A stretch of 64,000 nucleotides of DNA from Bacteroidota bacterium (GCA_016868895.1 VGFK01000006.1:19021-83020); one strand, 5' to 3'; positions 20,593-30,561 are shown, counted from the first letter of the stretch. Numbers and translations: made by a program. Notes: a model not told the origin generated them from the letters alone.

Positions 20593-20841
20593 ATGAAACA
20601 AGGTATCCATCCAGAAGATTACAGATTCGTGATCTTTAAAGACATGAGTAACGGAACTTCGTTCCTGACACGCTCAACTGCACCGTCCAAGGAAACTTCA
20701 AAATGGGAAGACGGAAATGAATATCCGGTCATCAAGCTTGAGATCTCCAATACGTCTCATCCTTTCTTTACTGGACAAAACATTTTGGTAGACACCGCGG
20801 GAAGAATCGACAAGTTCAAAAAGAAATACGCAAAGAAATAA
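20593..20841 (+). CDS. rpmE2: 50S ribosomal protein L31 type B
   Basis: MKQGIHPEDYRFVIFKDMSNGTSFLTRSTA...HPFFTGQNILVDTAGRIDKFKKKY; no zinc-binding CxxC. Confidence 0.95.
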   Translation: MKQGIHPEDYRFVIFKDMSNGTSFLTRSTAPSKETSKWEDGNEYPVIKLEISNTSHPFFTGQNILVDTAGRIDKFKKKYAKK

Positions 20842-20846
20842 CCAAA

Positions 20847-20869
20847 GCCCTCCGTTCAGGAGGGTTTTT
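20847..20869 (+). terminator. Rho-independent terminator after rpmE2
   Basis: GCCCTCC-GTTCA-GGAGGG-TTTTT. Confidence 0.85.
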
Positions 20870-20878
20870 CATTTGAGC

Positions 20879-21934
20879 ATGAAAGCCATCTATTTAGATC
20901 AAGAAGGTTCGCACCGGCAATTTCTTCCACTCACCCTGACCCGATCTTATTTAGATCTCCGTGTGGGTATCTTATTGGTGCACGAAAAATGGACACAATT
21001 AGCTAAAAATCAGTCAGTTGAATTATCTATTGCATTAAATGCTTCAGATGATGCAATCACAATACCGGCTTGCAAGATCCCAAAACCTGGTCTTGATTTG
21101 GTTGAGTTCTTAAAGACCGGAACAGGGCAGGACGATTTTTTCTATACCCTTGATTCGGTTTGGGAGCTCTTGCGTGTGTTGCCTCAACTGATTCTGGATG
21201 ATTGCACGTTGTTGGGTGGCCACACCGCTGTAACGTCCGTCACCAACGGGGTTCAGCAGTGGGGTAGTCATCCTTTTTTCAAAGATCCATTGGCGAGTGT
21301 GGAACCTTGTTTTATCCATACAGAAGATGGACCTGTTTTTATTGATGCAGGTGCCCGCATCATGGCCGGATCAATGCTGAGGGGACCCCTCTATATCGGG
21401 AAAAACAGCACAGTAAAAATGGGTACTGCACTCTATAGCGGAACGGTCATTGGAGATAATTGTATTGTGGGAGGTGAGATTAAAAATACCATCATCCATA
21501 ATAACTCGAATAAGTCGCATCACGGATACCTCGGTGATAGCTATATTGGCGAATGGTGCAATTTGGGGGCCGGTACCTCCTGTTCCAATCTCAAAAATAC
21601 AGCCGGAACAATAGGAGTGTGGAACATGGGTAAACGCGCTTTTGAAAAAGCGGGTGATAAAATGGGCATCATCATGGGTGATCATGTTCGAACGGCCGTA
21701 AATACTCAATTCAACAGTGGGACTGTCATTGGATCGTTTTCCAATATTTTCAATACGGGATTTTTATCTTTAAAGTATTACCCGCCATTCAGCTGGGGAG
21801 GTGAGGCCAGTGCCCCCTACCAGATCAGTAAGCTGTTGGTGGATGTAGAACGGTGGATGAAAATGAAAAATCAACATCCCGACACCCGTTACATGGAGCA
21901 TATCAAAGAACTCTATAAACAGTACACAGCATGA
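20879..21934 (+). CDS. GlmU-like sugar nucleotidyltransferase family protein
   Basis: LTLTRSYLDLRVG N-terminus and left-handed beta-helix hexapeptides (GEIKNTIIHNNSNKSHHGYLGDSYIGEWCNLGAGTSCSNLKN). Confidence 0.88.
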   Translation: MKAIYLDQEGSHRQFLPLTLTRSYLDLRVGILLVHEKWTQLAKNQSVELSIALNASDDAITIPACKIPKPGLDLVEFLKTGTGQDDFFYTLDSVWELLRVLPQLILDDCTLLGGHTAVTSVTNGVQQWGSHPFFKDPLASVEPCFIHTEDGPVFIDAGARIMAGSMLRGPLYIGKNSTVKMGTALYSGTVIGDNCIVGGEIKNTIIHNNSNKSHHGYLGDSYIGEWCNLGAGTSCSNLKNTAGTIGVWNMGKRAFEKAGDKMGIIMGDHVRTAVNTQFNSGTVIGSFSNIFNTGFLSLKYYPPFSWGGEASAPYQISKLLVDVERWMKMKNQHPDTRYMEHIKELYKQYTA

Positions 21935-22692
21935 GAAAGCAAATTGCCGCAGCAAACTGGAAAATGAATAAAACATTTCGAGAAGGCCAGTCCCTGCTGC
22001 GTGAGCTAGAAACCGGAATGCCTCAACTGACCTCCAATCAGTCAGTTGTAGTGGCCTTGCCGTTCCCATATTTGGGAATGCTTAAGCTGGAAATTCATTC
22101 CAAAAGCATCCAAATTGCAGCTCAAAACTGTCACCATGCCCGTGAAGGTGCCTTCACCGGAGAAGTTTCAGTTGTCATGCTCAAAAGCATTGATGTCCCG
22201 TATTGCATCATCGGTCACAGCGAGCGCAGAGAGTACTTCCACGAAACAAATGCCCAATTGGCCGATAAAATCAATCATTGCTTAGCAGCAGATATCACTC
22301 CCATTTTTTGCTGTGGTGAGCCACTTGCAGTCCGGGAAGCCAACAATCAAAATACATTTGTCGAAGCCCAACTCAACGAATCTTTATTCCACCTGGATGA
22401 AGCGGCCATGCAAAAAATTGTCATCGCCTATGAGCCCATTTGGGCCATTGGGACCGGCAAAACAGCTTCCTCGGATCAAGCTCAGGAAATGCATGCGCAT
22501 ATACGTGGGGTGTTGCAAAAACAATTTGGTTCTACCGTTGCATCCAGTATATCCATCCTTTACGGCGGAAGTGTTAAAGGATCAAATGCTGCAGAAATCT
22601 TTTCTCAACCGGATGTTGACGGTGGGCTGGTGGGAGGTGCTTCACTGATTGCTGAAGAATTTCTCAAAATTGTTGCAGCACTGAAACAATAA
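21931..22692 (+). CDS. tpiA: Triosephosphate isomerase
   Basis: AANWKMNKT, CIIGHSERREYF, IAYEPIWAIGTGKTAS, ILYGGSVKGSNA; ATGA overlap with preceding gene. Confidence 0.97.
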   Translation: MRKQIAAANWKMNKTFREGQSLLRELETGMPQLTSNQSVVVALPFPYLGMLKLEIHSKSIQIAAQNCHHAREGAFTGEVSVVMLKSIDVPYCIIGHSERREYFHETNAQLADKINHCLAADITPIFCCGEPLAVREANNQNTFVEAQLNESLFHLDEAAMQKIVIAYEPIWAIGTGKTASSDQAQEMHAHIRGVLQKQFGSTVASSISILYGGSVKGSNAAEIFSQPDVDGGLVGGASLIAEEFLKIVAALKQ

Positions 22693-22944
22693 TCAGGATT
22701 TTAATTTGCCCACTAGGTCGATGTAGGCTTGCATCGCTTCCTCGGTTGTTTTACCCCTCAAGGCTGCCCAGGCCTCGTGCTTTGCCTTGTTAACAAAATC
22801 AAATGGATTTTCAGGCGGCTCTTTGGTATTGTCTCCCTCGGTAGCTTGTTTGTACAAGGAATACAATTGCAACAATGTCTCATTACTGGGTCGATCGGTC
22901 AGCGACTCCGCATCTTTTTTTGCTTGCTCAAATTGTTCTTTCAT
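22693..22944 (-). CDS. Acyl-CoA-binding protein (83 aa)
   Basis: MKEQFEQAKKDAESLTDRPSNETLLQLYSLYKQATEGDN...KHEAWAALRGKTTEEAMQAYIDLV; longer ORF start at 23058 rejected. Confidence 0.93.
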   Translation of the reverse strand: MKEQFEQAKKDAESLTDRPSNETLLQLYSLYKQATEGDNTKEPPENPFDFVNKAKHEAWAALRGKTTEEAMQAYIDLVGKLKS

Positions 22945-22995
22945 AAGAGGTATTCTAATGACGAAAATAAGGGTTTTGCAGCCATTGAAAATGAT

Positions 22996-23003
22996 TAACT
23001 TTG
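22996..23003 (+). promoter_or_regulatory. Bacteroidota -7 box for lepA
   Basis: TAACTTTG, 10 nt before the ATG. Confidence 0.55.
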
Positions 23004-23013
23004 CGCATCCCAC

Positions 23014-24804
23014 ATGAAACACATTAGGAATTTTTGCATAATCGCACACATCGATCACGGTAAATCAACATTGGCAGATCGACTGTTGCAAACAACCAAT
23101 ACCATCAGTGAGCGTGAGATGATGGATCAGGTATTGGACGATATGGATCTTGAGCGCGAAAAAGGAATCACCATCAAGAGCCATGCGATTCAAATCAACT
23201 ATTCGCACAAAGACGGACAACACTATGTGCTCAACCTTATCGATACCCCAGGTCATGTGGATTTCAGCTATGAGGTAAGCCGAGCTTTGGCAGCGTGTGA
23301 AGGCGCTTTGCTCTTGGTGGATGCTGCACAAGGGATTCAAGCACAAACCATATCCAATCTTTATCTGGCATTGGAAAATGACCTGGAAATCATCCCTGTC
23401 ATCAACAAAATCGACATGGATGGAGCCATGATTGAAGAAGTAAAAGATCAAATCATTGACCTCATCGGGTGCAAACCGGAAGAAATCCTGCTGGCCAGCG
23501 GTCGCACTGGACTGGGAGTCCCCGAAATCCTGGAGGCCATTGTTCAACGCATCCCTCCTCCCCAAGGTGACCCCGAAGCACCTCTTCAAGCACTGGTTTT
23601 CGATAGCGTTTTTAATTCATTCAGGGGAATCATTGTCTATTACCGCATCATGAATGGAACCCTTAGAAAAGGGGATAAAATCAAATTTGTTTCTACCGAC
23701 ATTGAATATGGCGCCGACGAAGTAGGCATCCTTAAATTGAACATGCAGGAACAAAAACAGGTGGGCTGCGGAGATGTAGGCTATTTGATCACGGGCATCA
23801 AAAATGCCAAAGAAGTAAAAGTCGGAGACACCATCATCCACGCACAATTTCCGGTGGAAGGCATTAAGGGCTTCGAAGATGTGAAACCCATGGTATTTGC
23901 AGGAATTTTTCCTGTGATCACCGATGATTTTGAAGAGCTGAGGGATTGCATGGATAAATTACAACTCAACGATGCATCCTTAACCTTTGAATTGGAAACC
24001 TCTCAAGCCCTGGGCTTTGGGTTTCGGTGCGGATTTTTGGGACTCTTGCACATGGAAATTATCCAAGAACGATTGGAACGGGAATTCAATCAAACCGTCA
24101 TTACCACAGTCCCGAACGTGAGTTTCGTGGCCTATGATACCAAAGGAACCCGCATACAGGTGAACAATCCAACCGAAATGCCGGATCCTACCGCTATGGA
24201 ACGCATCGAGGAACCCTTTATTCGGGCACAGATCATCACCAAACCGGAATACATCGGCAACATCATGACCCTCTGCCTTGGAAAGCGGGGAATCCTGATA
24301 AACCAATCCTATCTCACACAAACCCGCGTAGAACTCATTTTTGAGATGCCGCTGACCGAAATCGTATTCGATTTTTACGATAAACTCAAAAGCCAAACAC
24401 GCGGATATGCCTCGTTTGATTATCATCCCATCGGATACCGCGATAGCGATATTGTGAAAATGGACATCTTGCTGAACAGTGAAAAAGTGGATGCTTTGTC
24501 GGCACTGATCCATAGAAGCCGGGCACAGGACTTCGGTCGCAAACTGTGCGAAAAGCTAAAAGAACTGTTGCCCCGTCAACAATTCCAGATCGCCATACAG
24601 GCTGCAATTGGAGCAAAAATCGTTGCACGCGAAAATATCTCTGCCCTTAGAAAAGACGTAACGGCCAAATGTTATGGAGGCGACATCAGCAGAAAGCGGA
24701 AGTTGCTGGAAAAACAAAAAGAGGGTAAAAAGCGGATGCGTCAAATCGGAAGTGTGGAAGTCCCCCAGGAAGCATTTCTTGCAGTCTTGAAATTGGATGA
24801 TTAG
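23014..24804 (+). CDS. lepA: Elongation factor 4
   Basis: [51 protein letters not shown]. Confidence 0.98.
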   Translation: MKHIRNFCIIAHIDHGKSTLADRLLQTTNTISEREMMDQVLDDMDLEREKGITIKSHAIQINYSHKDGQHYVLNLIDTPGHVDFSYEVSRALAACEGALLLVDAAQGIQAQTISNLYLALENDLEIIPVINKIDMDGAMIEEVKDQIIDLIGCKPEEILLASGRTGLGVPEILEAIVQRIPPPQGDPEAPLQALVFDSVFNSFRGIIVYYRIMNGTLRKGDKIKFVSTDIEYGADEVGILKLNMQEQKQVGCGDVGYLITGIKNAKEVKVGDTIIHAQFPVEGIKGFEDVKPMVFAGIFPVITDDFEELRDCMDKLQLNDASLTFELETSQALGFGFRCGFLGLLHMEIIQERLEREFNQTVITTVPNVSFVAYDTKGTRIQVNNPTEMPDPTAMERIEEPFIRAQIITKPEYIGNIMTLCLGKRGILINQSYLTQTRVELIFEMPLTEIVFDFYDKLKSQTRGYASFDYHPIGYRDSDIVKMDILLNSEKVDALSALIHRSRAQDFGRKLCEKLKELLPRQQFQIAIQAAIGAKIVARENISALRKDVTAKCYGGDISRKRKLLEKQKEGKKRMRQIGSVEVPQEAFLAVLKLDD

Positions 24805-26864
24805 CCCCCGGATTTCTTTGTAGGAAGCTTTTTTTCCATCATGGGCTTTTCAACCGGAGCCTTTCCGTCTTCAAGTTTTTGGTCGAATACCTTTGATACA
24901 TGCATCCATTTGCCATTTACCCAACGAAATCCTTCATAATCTCCATCGGGTATATAGGTGTATTTTTTTGTAGGTTCATTTGTTTCTGAAATGAGGTGAT
25001 CGTAAATGATCATGTCAAGATCAGCGTCATACAGAATACGTCCATTACCATTTTTCTTGTATTCAATCCAAAAACGGGATCGATCGGACTGAGCTGCACT
25101 ATCGTTTCTGAAACTAAAAAATGAACCGCCAAATACAGGTTTTCCATTTTCAAACGATAGCACTTCTATGATTTTGCGGGTGCTGCGGATCGAATATTCA
25201 TCGTATCCCAGCAGGGTATACACTTGTTTACCATTGAATGTTTTCTGAACCACTCCATAATAAATAGCGCCGATCCACCATTCGTTATTGGTGACAGTGT
25301 CCTGTTGATTTTCAATGACAATGCTGCGGTCGATCAGCGGAAATAACCGTAAACTGCCATCTGAAGTCCGCAATTGAATGGCGCCATGACGACGGTGTGT
25401 GTCTTCGTCTCGACTCACTTGCCAGGTGAAGATCCTAAAACTACTGTCCGGTGCATACAAACGCGAAATCGTAGACAGTGACTCAAACGGATGGTAAAAC
25501 GAATTCCGCGTTCGCAAAGCTCTTACCAGCATTCGGGTAAACGCGCTATCGCTTCTGAATCGGGTGGCCACTTCCTCCGACTGTATCATCCGGGTACCCA
25601 ATTCTAGAAGACTATCCTCCTTCTTTTTTAATGACTGCTGATCCTGAAACGTGATGGGCGACTGACCAAAATGTGTCAGGTAAGAAAATAGCAATACGAT
25701 GATTAGCGTCAGCGATTTCATGGATACTTGCTTAAATAACTTTAGGATCTGATCCGAAAAATGTTCCCAATTGTAGCGTTTCTTTTCCTCACGGATCTGT
25801 TGCTTGAAATCAATAGATCCTGATAATTCAAAAAACCGTTCAATCCCTTTTGCAATGGCCTCCGGGTCAGGAGACACTACCAGTCCCGTTTTTTCCGGTA
25901 TCACCGATTCCTTCAATCCCCCCACATCGGTTACGATCATGGGTGTTTCAAAATGCATGGCCAAAGGCGTTACCCCACTTTGGGTCGCAGACCGATAGGG
26001 TTGAACCAATACATCCGCAGCACTGAAATAAAGATTCACCTTGTCATCTGGAATAAATCCATCGGAAAAATGAACGCGGTCACCCATCCCATAGGAACGA
26101 ACCAGTGATCGGTATTTGTCACTGTCCTCATAGCATTCACCAGCCACCAACAAGTGCACATGATTTATTCGGAAAAAATCGTATTTCATGGCTTCAATCA
26201 ACCAATCCAACCCTTTGTATGCACGAATCAACCCAAAAAACAATACCACACGACTGGATGCTGGAATTCCCAATTGTGCTCTCGCTGCATCAGGTGATAG
26301 GACAGTTCCAAAATGATCAAAAACCGGATGAGGCTGAAGGACCACGGGTTGTGTGAAGCCTAATTGATCGATGCTCTTTTTAACGGCTTGACTCATCACC
26401 AAGTAGGCGTCTACTGCATCATTGAAATACCGGGTTAACATTCGATCTCCCAAACGGGGTTCATGAGGCTGAATGTTATCGGCTATACAAATGACTTTTG
26501 TAGCACTTCCCCGCTTTGCCATCTGCAGTATTGAACCCAACGCAGGAGCAAGAAAGGGAATCCAATACCGCACAATGATCAGATCAACCTGTTGTTTTCG
26601 AATATAGCGACCAGTGGTTATCCAAGAAATTGGATTGATCGAGTTAACCATTCGCTTTACCGATAAAGAATGGGGACATGATTCAGAGGCAAACTGGGTT
26701 TTACCAGGGAAAAAGATGTTGGGGTACTGAACCGTAAACGTAATCAACTCTACTGCATGTCCAGCACGATCCAAATCAATTGCCAACCGATCACTGAATG
26801 AAGCAATTCCTCCTCGATAGGGGTGGGATGGTCCGAGCAAAACAATTTTTAGTTTATCGGACAT
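24801..26864 (-). CDS. GT4-like glycosyltransferase (aa 1-381) fused in frame to a signal-peptide/TM-led secreted domain (aa 382-687)
   Basis: N-terminal GT-B fold motifs ([51 protein letters not shown]); at residue 382 [21 protein letters not shown] resembles a signal peptide; no stop between. Confidence 0.85.
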   Translation of the reverse strand: MSDKLKIVLLGPSHPYRGGIASFSDRLAIDLDRAGHAVELITFTVQYPNIFFPGKTQFASESCPHSLSVKRMVNSINPISWITTGRYIRKQQVDLIIVRYWIPFLAPALGSILQMAKRGSATKVICIADNIQPHEPRLGDRMLTRYFNDAVDAYLVMSQAVKKSIDQLGFTQPVVLQPHPVFDHFGTVLSPDAARAQLGIPASSRVVLFFGLIRAYKGLDWLIEAMKYDFFRINHVHLLVAGECYEDSDKYRSLVRSYGMGDRVHFSDGFIPDDKVNLYFSAADVLVQPYRSATQSGVTPLAMHFETPMIVTDVGGLKESVIPEKTGLVVSPDPEAIAKGIERFFELSGSIDFKQQIREEKKRYNWEHFSDQILKLFKQVSMKSLTLIIVLLFSYLTHFGQSPITFQDQQSLKKKEDSLLELGTRMIQSEEVATRFRSDSAFTRMLVRALRTRNSFYHPFESLSTISRLYAPDSSFRIFTWQVSRDEDTHRRHGAIQLRTSDGSLRLFPLIDRSIVIENQQDTVTNNEWWIGAIYYGVVQKTFNGKQVYTLLGYDEYSIRSTRKIIEVLSFENGKPVFGGSFFSFRNDSAAQSDRSRFWIEYKKNGNGRILYDADLDMIIYDHLISETNEPTKKYTYIPDGDYEGFRWVNGKWMHVSKVFDQKLEDGKAPVEKPMMEKKLPTKKSGG

Positions 26865-26873
26865 TTTCTGAAA

Positions 26874-27821
26874 TTATGAAAAGCCGAGTTTGGAATCGAT
26901 GTTATAGCTGTTGCGGTCGCTTGCAGATCTGGATATCAGTTCAGCAACAAAACCTGCTAAAAATAATTGTGTTCCTATGATCATTACCGCCAACGCAATA
27001 TAAAAAAGAGGTCGGTTGGTCAACGCAAACGCAGGATCGAGCAATTTTGAACCAATCAAATAAAGACTGCTGAAGAATCCAAACAAAAAAGACAATGTTC
27101 CCAATAAACCGAAAAACTGCATCGGCTTTTTTCCAAATTTACCGATGAACATGATGGTTGTTAAATCTAGAAACCCATTTACAAAACGCTCCCAGCCAAA
27201 TTTGGAAACTCCATATTTTCTGGCACGGTGTTCTACTTCTTTTTCACCAATTCGTTTAAACCCAGCCCACTTGGCCAGCACAGGAATGTAGCGGTGCATT
27301 TCTCCATAGACTTCAATGTTCTTGATTACATCCCGACTATACGCTTTCAAACCACAATTGAAATCATTTAATTGAATGCCTGACATTTTGCGGGTCACGG
27401 CGTTGAAAAGTTTTGAAGGAAGATTTTTGGTCAAGACATTATCATACCGTTTCTTTTTCCATCCACTGACCAAATCAAATCGCTCATGGATAATCATGTG
27501 ATGGAGTGAAGGGATTTCATCCGGACTGTCCTGCAGGTCTGCATCCATTGTAATCACTACATTGCCTGCGGCATGACGAAATCCTTCGTTAAGAGCTGCT
27601 GATTTCCCATAGTTACGCTTGAACCGAATGCCCTTGAACCGGGAATACTGAGCATGTATGGTTTGGATAGTCGACCAGGAATCATCGGTGCTCCCGTCAT
27701 CAATTAAAATCACTTCAAACGAATACCCGTTGGCATCCATGACCTTCTGGATCCATGAACACAATTCAGGAAGGGATGCTGATTCGTCTTTTAGAGGTAT
27801 GATTACGCTGATATCCATCAA
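26874..27821 (-). CDS. Family 2 glycosyltransferase (dolichol-phosphate-mannose synthase/ArnC-like)
   Basis: SVIIPLKDESASLPELCSWI, IDDGSTDDSW, MDADLQDSPDEI; two C-terminal TM helices. Confidence 0.93.
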   Translation of the reverse strand: MMDISVIIPLKDESASLPELCSWIQKVMDANGYSFEVILIDDGSTDDSWSTIQTIHAQYSRFKGIRFKRNYGKSAALNEGFRHAAGNVVITMDADLQDSPDEIPSLHHMIIHERFDLVSGWKKKRYDNVLTKNLPSKLFNAVTRKMSGIQLNDFNCGLKAYSRDVIKNIEVYGEMHRYIPVLAKWAGFKRIGEKEVEHRARKYGVSKFGWERFVNGFLDLTTIMFIGKFGKKPMQFFGLLGTLSFLFGFFSSLYLIGSKLLDPAFALTNRPLFYIALAVMIIGTQLFLAGFVAELISRSASDRNSYNIDSKLGFS

Positions 27822-28381
27822 TTGCCAAATTCAATTTCTGGTTTCTTCTTTTTTACAATCGCCGCTACAATCAGTGCTTCAAAAAAATAGACAATACAGG
27901 ATTGTGCGAAAGATTTGAAGAGATTACCCAGAGAGAACATATCCATTTCCACAAGTTGATCAATCTGCTTATCCACTTCTGTATCGGGAACCTTGAAGCG
28001 CTGCATAAATTCCATGGTTTTTTCGATGGTCAATTGCTTCACACTTTCTCCAAAAGCCACATCGATGAAATTGAACATGGTAAAGCTGAACAGGGTAGAC
28101 AACAATCCGGTAAGCACGAAAACACCAAAACAAATCTTGAGCGCTCCCGAAAACGGCAAATAGCCATTCCCATTCTTTTTTGCAGCGCGTGCTCCGAGTA
28201 CAGCAAAAACAATTGGAAGGCCGAATGAAGAAACCCAAACGATGGGACTTAAAAAATATTCAGAACCCAACACATAGATGATCACAAAAACAAAAATAGC
28301 GGCCAGTCCGGAAATCAGCCCAAACTGAAGCAATTCACGATTGTATTGTCGAGATAAATTATTCATATTATTCATTTTCAT
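27818..28381 (-). CDS. DUF4199 domain membrane protein
   Basis: Hydrophobic protein with LTGLLSTLFSFTMFNFIDVAF; overlaps the next start by 4 nt. Confidence 0.75.
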   Translation of the reverse strand: MKMNNMNNLSRQYNRELLQFGLISGLAAIFVFVIIYVLGSEYFLSPIVWVSSFGLPIVFAVLGARAAKKNGNGYLPFSGALKICFGVFVLTGLLSTLFSFTMFNFIDVAFGESVKQLTIEKTMEFMQRFKVPDTEVDKQIDQLVEMDMFSLGNLFKSFAQSCIVYFFEALIVAAIVKKKKPEIEFGN

Positions 28382-29627
28382 TGAATCGAGAATGGTACAA
28401 CGTTCCAATTACCCGTCCTTTCAATTGAGTTCCGATGTAGGGACTGTTTTTCGATTTTGATTTATTCATAGCCGGTGTAAACTCCAGCTGTTCATTTTCT
28501 GTAAACAGGGTGATGTCGGCCAATTGTCCCTCTTCAATTGAACTTTTAAATCCAAAAATAGAACGAGGGCGATAGCAAATCGCATCCAGTACAGTATCCG
28601 TATTGAAGCCCAATGCAAGGAGAGTGCCAAAGGCAGATTCCAATCCCAGCGCTCCATAAGCCGCATATTCAAATTCACAGGACTTTACATCGTTGTGTTG
28701 TGCCGTGTGATGGGTGCTAATGATATCGATTGTTCCGTCTTTCACTCCTTCCACCAATGCCCGGCGATCCGTTTCGCTCCTCAGCGCAGGGGTGAGTTTA
28801 TAGAATGGGTTGTACCCATTGAGCAGGGCTTGATCGGTAAACACCAAATTGTGTATGGGAACAGAACAAGAGATGCGCGAATTGGTTGCTTTCGCTTGTC
28901 GAATGATCTCCAAACTGGTGGCCAGGCTCACTCCGGTTATGTGCAGGTTGGATTCCGTGTATTCGGCCAGCGCAATGTCCCTTCTAATGGTAATTTCTTC
29001 TGAAAGAGCAGGCTTTCCGGGAAGACCCACTTGTGTGGAAACAATTCCCTCGTTCATGAGTCCGTTCGGTGATACACTTGGATCATCCGCCAGTTGGATG
29101 ATTGTACCGTTAAAGGCTTTCACATATTGCAACGCCTTGATGAGTAACCCGGCTGACTGAACCGGCTTGTTTCCATCGCCAAAGGCAATGGCTCCCGATT
29201 GCTTCATTTCATACATTTCTGTCAGCTCTTTTCCTTCGGTATTGCGGGTGACTGCCCCGATTGGATGAAAAGCAACCGGCAATCCGGTATCTCTTCCGAC
29301 GAGGTATTCGACAGCTGTTTTATTTTGAACGACCGGCAGGGTATTGGGAGTTAAAAAAACATGGGTATAGCCTCCTTGTGCAGCAGAATGTGCCGTTGTC
29401 CGAACTTCATCTTTGAACTCAAAACCAGGATCTGTTCCACTGACAAAAACATCTACCCATCCCGGGGATGCAGAATGTCCCTTTGCATTAATTATTGTAT
29501 CGGCTTGACGATCAATGGTTGCAGCTATTTGAATGATGGTGCCTTGATCAATGAGAATATCCCTTCGCTGATTGAAATGTTTGGAAAATTTATCCTTGAT
29601 GAGTGCGTTCCGTAAGAGGATTGTCAT
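28368..29627 (-). CDS. Dihydroorotase-like amidohydrolase, apparently non-catalytic
   Basis: DHOase-like throughout (SPGWVDV...DPGFEFKDEVRTTAHSAAQGGYTHVFLTPNT; KLTPALRSETDRRALVEGVKDGTIDIIST) but metal-ligand motifs replaced; start 29627 chosen from the promoter position. Confidence 0.88.
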   Translation of the reverse strand: MTILLRNALIKDKFSKHFNQRRDILIDQGTIIQIAATIDRQADTIINAKGHSASPGWVDVFVSGTDPGFEFKDEVRTTAHSAAQGGYTHVFLTPNTLPVVQNKTAVEYLVGRDTGLPVAFHPIGAVTRNTEGKELTEMYEMKQSGAIAFGDGNKPVQSAGLLIKALQYVKAFNGTIIQLADDPSVSPNGLMNEGIVSTQVGLPGKPALSEEITIRRDIALAEYTESNLHITGVSLATSLEIIRQAKATNSRISCSVPIHNLVFTDQALLNGYNPFYKLTPALRSETDRRALVEGVKDGTIDIISTHHTAQHNDVKSCEFEYAAYGALGLESAFGTLLALGFNTDTVLDAICYRPRSIFGFKSSIEEGQLADITLFTENEQLEFTPAMNKSKSKNSPYIGTQLKGRVIGTLYHSRFNENE

Positions 29628-29642
29628 ACGCTGGTGATTAGG

Positions 29643-29650
29643 CAAAAATA
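29643..29650 (-). promoter_or_regulatory. Bacteroidota -7 box for the dihydroorotase-like gene
   Basis: Plus-strand CAAAAATA, i.e. TATTTTTG on minus strand. Confidence 0.5.
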
Positions 29651-29661
29651 AACCTTTTTAT

Positions 29662-29669
29662 TAACTTTG
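29662..29669 (+). promoter_or_regulatory. Bacteroidota -7 box for tRNA-Pro
   Basis: TAACTTTG 7 nt before the tRNA 5' end. Confidence 0.6.
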
Positions 29670-29676
29670 CACCGTG

Positions 29677-29750
29677 CGGGAAGTGGCGCAGCCCGGTAGC
29701 GCACTTGTATGGGGTGCAAGGGGTCGCCAGTTCGAATCTGGTCTTCCCGA
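29677..29750 (+). tRNA. tRNA-Pro (anticodon GGG)
   Basis: Acceptor CGGGAAG/CTTCCCG, anticodon stem-loop CTTGT-ATGGGGT-GCAAG, T-loop TTCGAAT; CCA not encoded. Confidence 0.96.
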
Positions 29751-29756
29751 CCCAGA

Positions 29757-29784
29757 AAGAGTCATCAGTTGATGGCTCTTTTTT
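29757..29784 (+). terminator. Rho-independent terminator after tRNA-Pro
   Basis: AGAGTCATCA-GT-TGATGGCTCT-TTTTT. Confidence 0.88.
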
Positions 29785-29799
29785 ATGCAATAACATGAG

Positions 29800-29832
29800 T
29801 TTGGGTCACATTTGGGACACTTTTAGGTCAGA
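29800..29832 (+). repeat. Three tandem degenerate 11-bp repeats downstream of tRNA-Pro
   Basis: TTTGGGTCACA / TTTGGGACACT / TTTAGGTCAGA, exactly contiguous. Confidence 0.6.
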
Positions 29833-29883
29833 ATTTTTACAAGTGATGAATAATATTCTTATCAAATATATTTACATCTAGCC

Positions 29884-30297
29884 ATGAAACACTTATTACT
29901 ACTCATACTCCTTTCATTTCTTTGTGTTTTTTCATTTTCACAAAGTCGATCTATTTCACAAACGACTAAAAAAATCGTATTTACAAGAGATGGTGGCAGA
30001 TGCCAATGTTGTGGGAGCAGCGATAATTTAGAATACGATCATATCATCCCTTTTTCATGTGGTGGACAAGGAACAGTTTCAAACATTCAACTTCTATGCC
30101 AGAAATGCAATCGCAGTAAATCAAATAGCTGTTATTGTAAAGTCCACAATAAGAAAGTCGGTATCAACTGTTGTGATGGAAATGAAGTGAAAAAAAATTC
30201 AGCTAATTTGTCAAAGCAATGCACAGGAATAACTAAAAAAGGGACAAGATGCAAAAACAAGACCACCAATTCCAGTGGTAGATGTCATCTTCATTAA
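29884..30297 (+). CDS. Signal-peptide-bearing HNH nuclease-like protein with C-terminal Cys/His motif
   Basis: Signal peptide MKHLLLLILLSFLCVFSFSQ; HNH core RCQCCGSSDNLEYDHIIPFSCGGQGTVSNIQLLCQKCNRSKS; C-terminal CTGITKKGTRCKNKTTNSSGRCHLH. Confidence 0.85.
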   Translation: MKHLLLLILLSFLCVFSFSQSRSISQTTKKIVFTRDGGRCQCCGSSDNLEYDHIIPFSCGGQGTVSNIQLLCQKCNRSKSNSCYCKVHNKKVGINCCDGNEVKKNSANLSKQCTGITKKGTRCKNKTTNSSGRCHLH

Positions 30298-30321
30298 ATC
30301 CAACTATTTAACTTACCTAAC

Positions 30322-30561
30322 ATGAATCAGAATATGTTATTTGCCATAGATGAAGGAACTGAAGAAATTATTGTTTCTGAATCTCCAAAAGGAACCAATA
30401 GGATCAATCTTATTGAGCGAATCAGTCACAAAGAAAATGAGCTACTTTATCAGGCTGTTTTAACCTTAATACTCATCACAAAAGATCCAAATTTTGAACC
30501 ATCCATTTTTAAAGCAATGGATAAAGTATGTCAGTTACTTTATAGCAAAAAATCTAAATGA
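30322..30561 (+). CDS. Hypothetical protein, 79 aa
   Basis: Intact ORF 25 bp after the HNH gene, same strand; no recognised family. Confidence 0.5.
   Translation: MNQNMLFAIDEGTEEIIVSESPKGTNRINLIERISHKENELLYQAVLTLILITKDPNFEPSIFKAMDKVCQLLYSKKSK

Noticed and set aside
22945-23058. N-terminal extension of the acyl-CoA-binding protein ORF ([18 protein letters not shown]...)
   Set aside because: It overlaps the lepA promoter and start; the ACBP family begins at the internal Met at 22944.
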